Below are positions 8,642 through 16,567 of a stretch of 64,000 bases of DNA, in pieces. Positions within the stretch are counted from its first letter, which is position 1. Each line of letters starts with the position of its first letter. Below the pieces are notes generated by a model. The model was given only the letters and a program-made list of their open reading frames with translations. It was not told where the DNA came from and made no database searches. The position numbers and the translations under genes were made by a program. The DNA lies in NCBI GenBank assembly GCA_041572755.1, contig JBFFRY010000002.1:62001-126000 (forward strand), read 5' to 3'. This stretch comes from JBFELU01 sp041572755. GTDB taxonomy: Bacteria > Actinomycetota > Acidimicrobiia > Spongiisociales > UBA11373.

Positions 8642-9282
8642 GTGATCGCCCGAACGAGCGCGGACGCCAGCGACCCTACCCGCCCCGCGTCGCCGTCGCG
8701 GAGTGCATCCGAGGGGAACACCGACCCGCCGACACCGACGGCGTCAGCCCCGGCCTCGAGGAATGCGGCAGCATTGTCGGGACCCACCCCGCCCGTGGGC
8801 ACCAGCGGGGGATTTCCCAGGGGTCCCCGGATCGCTCGCAGGTAGGCGGGGCCGCCCAGCTCCCGGGCCGGGAATACCTTGACGGCGGTGGCACCGAGTC
8901 GCAGCGCGTGCCAGATCTCGGTCGGGGTCGCCGCACCGGGAATGATGGGGACGGAGTCGGCGACGCAGGCGGCGACGACCTCGGCGTCGAGCATCGGGGT
9001 GACGATGAACTGCGCCCCTGCGTCGAGCGCAATGCGGGCCTCGGCACCGTTGCGCACCGTGCCGGCGCCGATGACGGCATCCGGATGGGCCCTCTGGAGG
9101 AGGCCGATGCTTCGCAGCGGTTCGGGGGAATCGAGGGTGACCTCGAGAACCTGGAATCCGGCGGCGACGGCGGCCGCGGCGATGGACTCCACGGTGGACA
9201 CCGGTGCGCCGCGCAAGATCCCCACGACGGGGAGGCGGTCCAACGCCTCGGACAGGAGACCCGGCTCGGCAGAGTTGGTCAT
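8638..9282 (-). CDS. eda: KDPG aldolase (2-dehydro-3-deoxy-phosphogluconate aldolase)
   Basis: 214-residue class I aldolase of the Eda family, cleaving KDPG to pyruvate and glyceraldehyde 3-phosphate. Signatures: 'LPVVGILRG', 'VLEVTLDSPEPL' (catalytic Glu), 'GAGTVRNG', 'FIVTPMLD', Schiff-base Lys in 'ATAVKVFPA', and 'LVPTGGVGPDNAAAFLEAGA'. The ATG at 9282 is preferred over the adjacent TTG. There is no ribosome binding site but an AT-rich TATAGAT lies only a few bases upstream, suggesting a leaderless message. First gene of the eda-kdgK-aminotransferase operon, divergent from the amino acid dehydrogenase. No 6-phosphogluconate dehydratase is present, so the pathway probably starts from KDG (uronate or aldonate breakdown) rather than glucose. 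Confidence 0.93.
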   Translation of the reverse strand: MTNSAEPGLLSEALDRLPVVGILRGAPVSTVESIAAAAVAAGFQVLEVTLDSPEPLRSIGLLQRAHPDAVIGAGTVRNGAEARIALDAGAQFIVTPMLDAEVVAACVADSVPIIPGAATPTEIWHALRLGATAVKVFPARELGGPAYLRAIRGPLGNPPLVPTGGVGPDNAAAFLEAGADAVGVGGSVFPSDALRDGDAGRVGSLASALVRAIT

Positions 9283-9285
9283 CAA

Positions 9286-9300
9286 GAATCTATATTTTAC
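9286..9300. promoter_or_regulatory. Overlapping divergent -10 elements
   Basis: The AT-rich run AATCTATATTTTAC is the only such island for kilobases and sits between eda (minus) and the dehydrogenase (plus). TATATT serves as a -10 box rightward; the reverse complement TATAGAT serves leftward, placing the leftward transcript start at or near the eda ATG. The two promoters overlap, so their expression could be mutually exclusive. Confidence 0.55.
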
Positions 9301-9320
9301 GGGACGCGAGACGGGCGGTC

Positions 9321-10382
9321 GTGGTGCAACTCTTCGAGGAAATGGCGGATCGGGGGCACGAGGGCCTGTGGTTCGCCTCGGATCCGAAGATCGGGCTGCG
9401 GGCGGTGATCGGGGTGCACTCCAGCCTTCTCGGCCCCGCCCTCGGCGGGACCCGGTACCGGGCTTACGCCACCGTGGACGAAGCGCTCACCGACGTGCTG
9501 CGCCTCTCCCGCGCCATGACCTACAAGGCTGCCGCCGCCGGTCTCCCGCTCGGGGGCGGCAAGGCGGTGATCATCGGCGATCCCCGGACCGACAAGACCG
9601 AGGCGCTCCTCGAGGGGTTCGGCCGAGCCGTGGATGCCCTCGGGGGCACCTATGTGACCGCCGAGGACGTGGGCACCACGGTCGAGGACATGGTGGTGGT
9701 GGCACGGTCCACCCGCCACGTCACCGGGCTTCCCGTTGCCATGGGCGGCTCGGGAGACCCATCGCCGGTTACGGCCCACGGGGTCCTCGCCGCGATGCAA
9801 GCGACCTCGGAGCACCTGTGGAACACCGCCGATCTGGCTGGCCGGACGGTGGCGGTCCAGGGGGTCGGCAAGGTGGGTGGCACGCTGGTCGAACTGTTGG
9901 TCGAGGCCGGGTGCGAGGTGGTGGCCGCCGATGTCGACCGGGCCGCCGTCGACAAGGCCGCCGGCGAACTCGGGATATCGGCCGTCGATCCCTCCGAGAT
10001 CCTCGAAGTTCCCTGCGACATAGTGTCGCCTTGTGCTCTGGGAGCTTCGATCAACCCGAAGACGATCCCGCGTCTTCGCTGCAAGGCGATCGTCGGCGCC
10101 GCCAACAACCAGCTGGGTGATGCGGCCGATGCCGATCGGTTGGCCGAGGCCGGGATCCTCTATACCCCCGACTTCATCGCCAACGCCGGCGGCATCATCA
10201 ACATCGTCGAGGAGCTCAACCCCGGGGGCTACTCGCCGGAGCGGGCTCTGGAGCGGGTCCGCAAGATCGGTGACACCACCACCGAGGTCCTGGAGCGGGC
10301 GAGCCGTAGCGGCACCACGACCCGCCGGGCGGCGGTGGCGATGGCCGAGGAGAGGCTGGCGTCCGCCCGGGCTGCTCGCTAG
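9321..10382 (+). CDS. Glu/Leu/Phe/Val dehydrogenase, leucine dehydrogenase type
   Basis: About 353 residues, the length of leucine dehydrogenases rather than of the longer glutamate dehydrogenases. It would oxidatively deaminate a branched-chain or similar amino acid with NAD. Motifs: 'GPALGGTRYRAYATVDEAL', the catalytic Lys region 'MTYKAAAAGLPLGGGKAVI', 'YVTAEDVGTT' and the Rossmann 'VAVQGVGKVGGTLVELLVEAG'. The start is GTG at 9321 or the adjacent GTG at 9324; both align with the usual LFE-M-RGHE beginning of the family. Divergent from eda; its stop overlaps the stop of the GntR regulator tail-to-tail in the sequence CTAG. Phenylalanine or valine dehydrogenase is also possible. Confidence 0.88.
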   Translation: MVQLFEEMADRGHEGLWFASDPKIGLRAVIGVHSSLLGPALGGTRYRAYATVDEALTDVLRLSRAMTYKAAAAGLPLGGGKAVIIGDPRTDKTEALLEGFGRAVDALGGTYVTAEDVGTTVEDMVVVARSTRHVTGLPVAMGGSGDPSPVTAHGVLAAMQATSEHLWNTADLAGRTVAVQGVGKVGGTLVELLVEAGCEVVAADVDRAAVDKAAGELGISAVDPSEILEVPCDIVSPCALGASINPKTIPRLRCKAIVGAANNQLGDAADADRLAEAGILYTPDFIANAGGIINIVEELNPGGYSPERALERVRKIGDTTTEVLERASRSGTTTRRAAVAMAEERLASARAAR

Positions 10383-11071
10383 CCGGGCTGTTCTCCCATC
10401 CGCTCGGCGACCGAATGGAGGGCATGCTGCAGGTGGGCGGTCAACTCGGCGACGGCGACATCGACCTTCCCGTCTGCCACGAAGGTCTGGATTCGGCGGT
10501 GCTCCTCCAGCACCTCGTCGGTGTTGCGCCGCGGGGCTGCGGTCAGCGTCCAGTAACGGATGATGTGGCTGTTGAGGAGGTCGAGAATCCGCAACAGCCA
10601 AGGGGAGTCGCAGGCCTCGATCAGGGTCAGGTGATAGCGACGGTGGGCTTCCTCGATGACCCCCCGGTCCGGGGCGCCACGCCGCAGCTCCTCCGAGAGG
10701 GCCTCGTAGGCGGTGCTCAGGCTGTTGAGCCACCCGTCGGTTCGGTGTGCCATGGCGGAGCGCAGCGCCATCGGCTCCAGCACGACCCGCAACTCGTGCA
10801 CGTCGTGGGAGTCCTTCAGCGATACCGGTGCGACCCGGGCGCCCCGTTGCGGGTTGATCTCGACGAGACCGTCCACGGCGAGACGCTGCATGGCCTCGCG
10901 CAGCGGGGTGTGGCTCACCGACCAGCGCTTCGACAATTCCCCGGTGTGGAGTCGCTGGCCCGGAGCCAGGTCCCCCGAGAGAATCGCCTCGCGCAGCTTC
11001 CGGTCGACCCAATCGGCTCTCGTGCGAGGCTCGCTCTCGGCCCCGACGCTCTCCGGGGCGCGGGCCCCCAT
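10379..11071 (-). CDS. GntR-family regulator with FCD domain
   Basis: 230-residue transcription factor. Residues about 18-85 form the GntR winged helix ('ADWVDRKLREAILSGDLAPG ... LSKRWSVSHTPLREAMQRLA'), and the rest is the all-helical FCD ligand-binding domain ('HDVHELRVVLEPMALRSA', 'HRRYHLTLIEACDSPWLLRIL', 'HLQHALHSVAERMG') with the His/Asp residues that bind a metal in FadR/VanR relatives. FCD regulators commonly respond to organic acids such as gluconate, uronates or lactate. The neighbouring KDG-pathway operon is thus a reasonable target, but this is inference from location. It faces the dehydrogenase gene tail-to-tail and diverges from pepE. Confidence 0.9.
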   Translation of the reverse strand: MGARAPESVGAESEPRTRADWVDRKLREAILSGDLAPGQRLHTGELSKRWSVSHTPLREAMQRLAVDGLVEINPQRGARVAPVSLKDSHDVHELRVVLEPMALRSAMAHRTDGWLNSLSTAYEALSEELRRGAPDRGVIEEAHRRYHLTLIEACDSPWLLRILDLLNSHIIRYWTLTAAPRRNTDEVLEEHRRIQTFVADGKVDVAVAELTAHLQHALHSVAERMGEQPG

Positions 11072-11134
11072 CGATCACCCCCTGTCGAGTGACACCAATC
11101 TAGGGCCGTGGGCCGGCGGGTGTAGGGTCCGGGC

Positions 11135-11833
11135 GTGCGACTGCTGCTCATCAGCAACTCGACCGGGCCCGACGGGGGCTACCTCGATCATTGCGCCGCC
11201 GCCCTCACCGCCTTCCTGCGGGGATCCGAACCGGTGCTGTTCGTGCCGTTCGCCCTCGACGATGAGGAGGCCTACGGCGAGAAGGCCTGCGAGCGGCTCC
11301 GCCGGATGGGAGTGAAGGCGGCGTGGGCCGACAGGAGCGGGGACCCGCTGGGGCAACTCGAGAGTGCCGGGGCGGTGTTCGTCGGTGGGGGAAACACCTT
11401 TCGGCTCCTCGATCGGCTGTACGACACCGGGATGCTCGAAGCGATCCGGGAGGCGGTGCGCGGCGGCCTCCCCTATGTGGGAACCAGCGCCGGCACCAAC
11501 GTGGCCTGCCTCACCATCATGACGACCAACGACATGCCGATCGTCGAGCCCCCTTCGTTTGCGGCCCTGGGGCTGGTTCCTTTTCAGATCAATCCTCACT
11601 ACGTCGACCGCGACCCCGATTCGTCGCATCAGGGAGAGACTCGGGAGGAGCGCCTCACGGAGTTCCTGGAGATGAACGATGCGGTGGTGGTGGCGTTGCG
11701 AGAGGGCGCCCTGCTGCGGGTGTCGGATGGCGAGATCGTCTTGGAGGGAGCCGCGGCCCGGGTGTATCGCCGTGGAGTGGGCGTCGTCGAGCATCCTTCC
11801 GGGACCCGTCTGGACGGGCTGCACTCGCGATAA
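11135..11833 (+). CDS. pepE: Peptidase E (alpha-aspartyl dipeptidase)
   Basis: 232-residue cytoplasmic S51 serine peptidase that hydrolyses dipeptides beginning with aspartate. Evidence: N-terminal 'RLLLISNST', the strand-turn 'AVFVGGGNTFRLL', the nucleophile Ser118 in 'YVGTSAGTNVACLT', Asp133 in 'TTNDMPI' and His155 in 'FQINPHYVD', which match the triad spacing of Salmonella PepE. The start is GTG at 11135. It lies 99 bp upstream of a peptide ABC importer and on the same strand, so import followed by cleavage of Asp-X dipeptides is a plausible joint function, though the importer appears to have its own promoter. Confidence 0.93.
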   Translation: MRLLLISNSTGPDGGYLDHCAAALTAFLRGSEPVLFVPFALDDEEAYGEKACERLRRMGVKAAWADRSGDPLGQLESAGAVFVGGGNTFRLLDRLYDTGMLEAIREAVRGGLPYVGTSAGTNVACLTIMTTNDMPIVEPPSFAALGLVPFQINPHYVDRDPDSSHQGETREERLTEFLEMNDAVVVALREGALLRVSDGEIVLEGAAARVYRRGVGVVEHPSGTRLDGLHSR

Positions 11834-11870
11834 TCGACCTTGCGTAGGCGCGAGGTCTGGGTCACTCCTG

Positions 11871-11876
11871 TATATT
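11871..11876 (+). promoter_or_regulatory. Probable -10 box of the peptide importer operon
   Basis: TATATT within CTGTATATTTTTGG, the only AT-rich spot between pepE (ends 11833) and the binding-protein gene (starts 11933), would give a leader of about 50 bases. No convincing -35 element at the right distance. Confidence 0.45.
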
Positions 11877-11932
11877 TTTGGCGATCCGGCCCTCTCAGGT
11901 CGGTCTGAGGTGCAATCGAGGGAGGGAAGAGC

Positions 11933-13663
11933 ATGATGAGAAGGAGACGGTGGTTGGGCGGCGTCAAGGTATCCGCCCTGCTGCTCGCCCTGGCGCTCGT
12001 CGCCGCGGCGTGTGGTGACGACGACGCCGACACCACCACCACCGCGGCTGCCGAGGAGACGACGACCACGGCGGCCGGTGGCGAGGAGACGACGACCACG
12101 GCGGCCGGTGGCGAGGAGACGACGACCACGGCGGCGGCGGCCGAGAAGCCGACCATTGTGGTGGCGCTGAGCGACACGGTGAACCTGGTGGAGCCGCACA
12201 CCTTCCGATCGACCTCGGCCTACGCCGTGACGCACGCGGTCTTCGAACCGCTGATCGTCCAGGCGCAGACCGTCGGAGCCGACGGGCAGGTCGAGTTCAG
12301 CAGCACCGAGCACGTCGGTGCCGGGGCCGAGTCGTACACGATCGAACTGACGGATGACGGCGGCATGCTGGCGACGTTCGTGCTGCGCCAGGACGCCAAG
12401 TTCGACGACGGGACCGACGTGACGGCGAGTGACTACGAGTACATCTTCCGGCGCTCCATCGAGGGCCCGGGGTACATCGGGGTGCTGCTGCCGTTCATCG
12501 GAGTGTCCTCTGCCGATCAGCTCACGGTGGTCGACGACTACACGTTCCAGATCAAGGCCGACGTGCAGAGCCCGCTCTTCGAGCGGTTCATGACGTTCCA
12601 GGTCTTCGGCGCCCTCAACCAGGCGCTCGTCGAGGCCAATGCCACCGACGACGATCCGTGGGGCTTCGCCTATCTGAACGACAAGAGCGCCAGCTCAGGC
12701 CCGTACTACATCTCGGACTTCAGCCCCGACACCCAGGTCGTGTTGTCCCCGAACCCCAACTACTGGGATGCGGGCAGCGTGGCGAATGCCGGTGTCGTGG
12801 TGCGGACGGTCCCGGATGCCAACCAGCGGGCGCAGCTGGTGCGTACCGGTGAGATCGACTTGGCCACCGGCATTCCGGAGCGGCTCATTCCCGAGCTGCA
12901 GGCAGACCCGAACGTCGTGGTGTACGAGATCCCCACCTCGGGTGTCCACTACATGGCGATGAACGTCAACCTGATCCCGAACGTGCACGTTCGGAAGGCG
13001 ATCATCAACGCGGTTCCCTACCAGGCGTTGATCGACCAGGTCATGTTCGGGCTGGCGGCCCCCGCCGGCGGCGTGGTCACCTCCTCGATGGAGACCTACG
13101 ATCCGGCGGTCGGCGGCCAGTACGTCACCGACCTCGAGGCAGCGGCCGCACACCTGGCGGAGTCGGGTGAGGCGGACGTCAGCTTGGTCTTGGGTGTGCG
13201 CGAGTCACGCCTCGTCGACCAGGAAGCCGCCGTGTTGATCCAGGAGAACCTGCGTCAGATCGGCATCGACGTCGAGGTGCAGGTGCTCCCCGACGCCGAT
13301 TGGGCGACGCGAGCATCCGCCGGCGAGCTCCCGCTGTTGATTCACGACTGGTTCTCATGGGGCGAGGATCCCTTCTATCAGATGCAGTTCCTCACCCAGT
13401 GCGGGTCGTTCGTGAACTACTCGGGTTGGTGCGATGAGGCCTACGACGAACTGGTGAACACCGGCAAGTTCTCGGTGGACCCGGACGTCCGCCAGGACGT
13501 GTCGTCGCAGGTGCAGCAGATGTTCTTCGACAACGCGGTGTGGGCGCCGCTGTGGTCGACGACGCGTACCGTCGTCGCCGGCAGCTGTGTCACCGGCGTG
13601 AACCTCGGGGGCTACTCCAAGGTTCCGGTGTTCCAGACGCTGTCCAAGACCGACGACTGCTGA
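11933..13663 (+). CDS. Peptide ABC transporter substrate-binding lipoprotein (family 5)
   Basis: 576-residue solute-binding protein that captures peptides or similar solutes outside the cell and delivers them to the membrane permease. A lipoprotein signal with lipobox 'LVAAACG' (Cys near residue 27) is followed by a Thr/Ala/Gly/Glu repeat linker, then the SBP_bac_5 fold: 'VEPHTFRSTSAYAVTHAVFEPL', 'FVLRQDAKFDDGTDVTASDYEYIFRR', 'YYISDFSPDTQVVLSPNPNYW', 'VHVRKAIINAVPYQALIDQV'. A strong GGGAGGGAAGAG site supports ATG 11933. First gene of a complete importer (binding protein, two permeases, two ATPases). The ligand is not determined by the sequence; nickel, opine or oligopeptide binders share the fold. 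Confidence 0.92.
   Translation: MMRRRRWLGGVKVSALLLALALVAAACGDDDADTTTTAAAEETTTTAAGGEETTTTAAGGEETTTTAAAAEKPTIVVALSDTVNLVEPHTFRSTSAYAVTHAVFEPLIVQAQTVGADGQVEFSSTEHVGAGAESYTIELTDDGGMLATFVLRQDAKFDDGTDVTASDYEYIFRRSIEGPGYIGVLLPFIGVSSADQLTVVDDYTFQIKADVQSPLFERFMTFQVFGALNQALVEANATDDDPWGFAYLNDKSASSGPYYISDFSPDTQVVLSPNPNYWDAGSVANAGVVVRTVPDANQRAQLVRTGEIDLATGIPERLIPELQADPNVVVYEIPTSGVHYMAMNVNLIPNVHVRKAIINAVPYQALIDQVMFGLAAPAGGVVTSSMETYDPAVGGQYVTDLEAAAAHLAESGEADVSLVLGVRESRLVDQEAAVLIQENLRQIGIDVEVQVLPDADWATRASAGELPLLIHDWFSWGEDPFYQMQFLTQCGSFVNYSGWCDEAYDELVNTGKFSVDPDVRQDVSSQVQQMFFDNAVWAPLWSTTRTVVAGSCVTGVNLGGYSKVPVFQTLSKTDDC
12053..12134 (+). repeat. 30-bp in-frame tandem repeat in the lipoprotein linker
   Basis: Two full identical copies and a third partial copy of a 30-bp unit starting GAGGAGACGACG encode EETTTTAAGG repeats. 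Identity at third codon positions indicates recent expansion; copy number may vary between strains and would change linker length. Confidence 0.9.
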
Positions 13664-13685
13664 GCAACAGACAATCTGCGAGGAT

Positions 13686-13715
13686 GTGGCCGGGCCGCTC
13701 AGGGGGCCCGGCCAC
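13686..13715 (+). terminator. Strong hairpin between binding protein and permease genes
   Basis: Perfect 11-bp stem GTGGCCGGGCC / GGCCCGGCCAC with an 8-base loop and no U-tract, inside the operon. Such structures typically stop part of the transcripts or protect the upstream message from decay, giving more binding protein than permease. Confidence 0.7.
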
Positions 13716-13743
13716 AAACTCTTATCTGGTGGATTGAGAGACC

Positions 13744-14769
13744 ATGTGGAGGTACCTCGGTAGGCGCTTGCTGATCTCGGTGGCCACCGTGGTGGGCATC
13801 GTGATCATCGTGTTCTTCATCGTGCGCGTCCTCCCCGGTGACGCGGCGGTGGTGCGGGCCGGCCCTTATGCCAACGAGGAGAAGGTCGCCGAGATCGCCG
13901 AGAGGTACGGCCTCTCCGACCCGATGTGGGAGCAGTTCACCGACTACATGACCGGGGTGTTCACCGGCGACCTGGGGATCTCGATCCGCACCAACGGCGA
14001 CGTCACCGACGAACTGCTGGAGCGGCTCCCCGCCTCGCTGGAACTGGCGTTCTACTCCGTCCTTCTGGCCGCGCTGATCGGGATCCCGTTCGGGATCATC
14101 GCCGCCGCTCGCAAGGGGACCTGGGTGGACGGCGTGGCCCGGGTGTTCGCGGTGTTGGGGTCCTCGATGGCACTGTTCTGGCTGGGACTGCTGCTCATCT
14201 ACTTCTTGTTCTTCCGATTGCGGTGGTTCCCCGGCCCCATCGATAGGCTCGCCGTGGGCACCGAGGCCCCCGGCACCATCACCGGCTTCTACTCCATCGA
14301 TGCCGCCCTCCGCGGCCAGTGGGGCGTGATGGTCGAGGCGTTCCGCTACCTGGCGCTGCCGGTGCTCACGCTGGGCCTGGTGCTGGCGGCCCCGATCCTC
14401 AAGATGGTGAGGGCCTCGATGATCGAGGCGCTGGAGAGCGAGCACGTGCGCACGGCGGAGGCGATTGGTGTCTCGCGGTGGCAGATTCTGTTCCGGGACG
14501 GCTTCCGCAATGCCCTCCTGCCCGTGACCACTGCCATCGGGATCGTGTTCGGCTACATGCTGGGCGGCAACATCATCGTGGAGTTCCTGTTCGCCTGGCC
14601 CGGCGTCGGTCGCTACGCCTACAGCGCCATTCAGGTGAACGACCTGGAGGCCCTGCAGGGGTTCGTGATCGTGGTGGGCATCCTCTACGTGGCACTGAAC
14701 GTGGTGATCGATCTCGTCTACGCCTGGATCGATCCCAGAATCCGGCTCGGGAAGAAGGTCTCGGCATGA
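13744..14769 (+). CDS. Peptide ABC transporter permease, DppB type
   Basis: 341-residue inner-membrane permease. An N-terminal membrane segment ('LLISVATVVGIVIIVFFIVRVLPGDAA'), the characteristic DppB motif 'LPGDAA', several further hydrophobic segments, and the ATPase-contact loop 'EAIGVSRWQILFRDGFRNALLPV' (EAA motif) near residue 245. Forms the pore with the next gene product, whose start overlaps its stop (ATGA at 14766). Confidence 0.93.
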   Translation: MWRYLGRRLLISVATVVGIVIIVFFIVRVLPGDAAVVRAGPYANEEKVAEIAERYGLSDPMWEQFTDYMTGVFTGDLGISIRTNGDVTDELLERLPASLELAFYSVLLAALIGIPFGIIAAARKGTWVDGVARVFAVLGSSMALFWLGLLLIYFLFFRLRWFPGPIDRLAVGTEAPGTITGFYSIDAALRGQWGVMVEAFRYLALPVLTLGLVLAAPILKMVRASMIEALESEHVRTAEAIGVSRWQILFRDGFRNALLPVTTAIGIVFGYMLGGNIIVEFLFAWPGVGRYAYSAIQVNDLEALQGFVIVVGILYVALNVVIDLVYAWIDPRIRLGKKVSA

Positions 14770-15620
14770 GCGACCGGGACTTCGTCGCTCCGGAGATCTC
14801 CGAGGAGGCGGTCCGGCGTCCGCTGTGGCGCCGCAAGCCGCTGCTGGTCATCGGAGCGGCGATCCTCGGCCTCTACGCCCTGCTGGCGATCATCGGCCCC
14901 TTCTTCGTCGACGACCCGCGGGTCACCGATCCGGCCAACTTCTATCAGGCGCCCTCCGGCGACAACCTGTTCGGCACCGACAAATTCGGCCGGGACGTGT
15001 TCGCCCGGGCCGTGCACGCCGCCCGGCTCGACATCACGGTCGGAGTGGTGATCGCAGTGTCGGCGATGGTCATCGGGTCCGCCATCGGGGTGGTGTCCGG
15101 TTACTTCGGCGGCTGGGTCGATGAGATCCTGATGCGATTCACCGACGTGGTGCTGGCGTTCCCCGGCTTCGTGCTCGCCCTGATCCTGGTGGCCGCCATC
15201 GGGAACAGCACCATGAATGTGGTGATCGCGGTGACGGTCGCGTACATCCCCTATTTCATTCGGCTCACCCGCGCCCAGGTGTTGGCGGAGCGGGAGCTGG
15301 AATACGTCGACGGCGCCAAGTTGGCCGGGAACCGCCCTTGGCGGGTCGCCTTCCGCCATGTCCTGCCCAACTCGATGGGCCCGTCCTTCGTTCAGGCGGC
15401 TCTGGTAGCCGGGTGGGCGATCCTGACCGTCGCCGGGCTGGCGTTCCTGGGTGTCGGGATCCGGCCTCCTACGGCTGAGTGGGGCGTGATGGTCGCAGAA
15501 GGGGCGCCGGACATCATCACCGGCCAGTGGTGGACGGCGCTGTTTCCCGGCGGGATGATCGTGGCCGCCGCCATGGCGTTCCAGTTCATCGGGGACGATC
15601 TCGGGGCGGAGACGCTGTGA
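14766..15620 (+). CDS. Peptide ABC transporter permease, DppC type
   Basis: 284-residue second permease subunit. The N-terminal cytoplasmic tail and first membrane helix ('PLLVIGAAILGLYALLAIIGPFF') are followed by the DppC hallmark 'NLFGTDKFGRDVFARAVHAARLDITVG', and the EAA loop 'GAKLAGNRPWRVAFRHVLPNSMGP' contacts the ATPases. ATG 14766 overlaps the preceding stop and its own stop overlaps the GTG start of the ATPase, so the operon is tightly translationally coupled. Confidence 0.93.
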   Translation: MSDRDFVAPEISEEAVRRPLWRRKPLLVIGAAILGLYALLAIIGPFFVDDPRVTDPANFYQAPSGDNLFGTDKFGRDVFARAVHAARLDITVGVVIAVSAMVIGSAIGVVSGYFGGWVDEILMRFTDVVLAFPGFVLALILVAAIGNSTMNVVIAVTVAYIPYFIRLTRAQVLAERELEYVDGAKLAGNRPWRVAFRHVLPNSMGPSFVQAALVAGWAILTVAGLAFLGVGIRPPTAEWGVMVAEGAPDIITGQWWTALFPGGMIVAAAMAFQFIGDDLGAETL

Positions 15621-16567
15621 GCCTTCTGGAAGTCTCGGATGTCACCGTCGGCGTGAAGCACAACCCGCAGACGCTGCTGCGGGAGGTGGGCTTCACCGTC
15701 GAGCCGGGCGAGATCATGGGCCTGGTCGGCGAATCGGGTTCGGGGAAGACGATGTCGTCGCTCGCCATCATGGGCCTGCTGCCGGTCGGTATCGAGATGC
15801 GCGGCGGCAACGTGACGCTGGAGGGCCGCGACCTCGTCGAACCCGAAACCGGTGTGCTGTCGCGGACCGCCAGCGAGATGACGATGATCTTCCAGCACCC
15901 CCGGGACGCCCTGAACCCCACCATGCGGGTGGGGCGCCAGATCGCCCGGGTGCTCGAGATCAACCAGGACCTCTCCCGCGCCGAGGCGCGCAACACCGCC
16001 GTCGACATGTTGGGGCACGTGGGCATCCCGGGTGCCGCCCGGGTGGCGAGGGCGTATCCCCACCAGTTGTCCGGGGGTATGTGCCAGCGGGTGATGATCG
16101 CCATGGCGCTCGCCTGCAAGCCTCGGGTCCTCATCGCCGATGAGCCGACGACGGCCCTCGATGTGACGATCCAGGCGCAGATCTTCGACCTGATCAAGGA
16201 CCTCGTCGCCGAGACCGGTTGTGGGGTTCTGTTCATCACCCACGACCTGGGCGCGATCGCCGAGATGTGCGACCGGGTCACGGTGATGTACGGGGGCCAG
16301 GTGATGGAGACCGGAACCCTGCGCGAGGTGTTCACCAACCCGCAGCACCCGTACACGAAGTATCTGTTCGACTCGGTGGAGCGCGAGGTGGACCCGCGCG
16401 TCTTGGAGGAGGACGTCAATTTCGCCCTGAAGGGGTGCCGCTTCGGGCATCGGTGCCCGCACGCCTTCGAGGCGTGCGGCGAGTTCCCGCCCCTGTACGA
16501 CGTGGGCGAGGCACATCGATCTTCGTGTTTCCTGCACCGGGAGGAGGAGTCGATTGGCACTCCTTGA
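15617..16567 (+). CDS. Peptide ABC transporter ATPase, DppD type
   Basis: 316-residue cytoplasmic ATPase. Walker A 'GESGSGKT', signature 'LSGGMCQRVMIAMAL', Walker B 'VLIADEPTTALDVT' and switch His in 'FITHDLG'. The C-terminal extension contains 'CRFGHRCPHAFEACGEFPP', the Cys-rich oligopeptide-transporter tail (oligo_HPY), which in relatives binds an iron-sulfur cluster. The start GTG at 15617 overlaps the stop of the permease gene; its end overlaps the next ATPase by 14 bases. Confidence 0.94.
   Translation: MSLLEVSDVTVGVKHNPQTLLREVGFTVEPGEIMGLVGESGSGKTMSSLAIMGLLPVGIEMRGGNVTLEGRDLVEPETGVLSRTASEMTMIFQHPRDALNPTMRVGRQIARVLEINQDLSRAEARNTAVDMLGHVGIPGAARVARAYPHQLSGGMCQRVMIAMALACKPRVLIADEPTTALDVTIQAQIFDLIKDLVAETGCGVLFITHDLGAIAEMCDRVTVMYGGQVMETGTLREVFTNPQHPYTKYLFDSVEREVDPRVLEEDVNFALKGCRFGHRCPHAFEACGEFPPLYDVGEAHRSSCFLHREEESIGTP

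Noticed and set aside
9204..9320. N-terminal extension of the leucine dehydrogenase-type gene
   Set aside because: It would run through the divergent promoter and into eda; the family's N terminus aligns with the GTG at 9321/9324.
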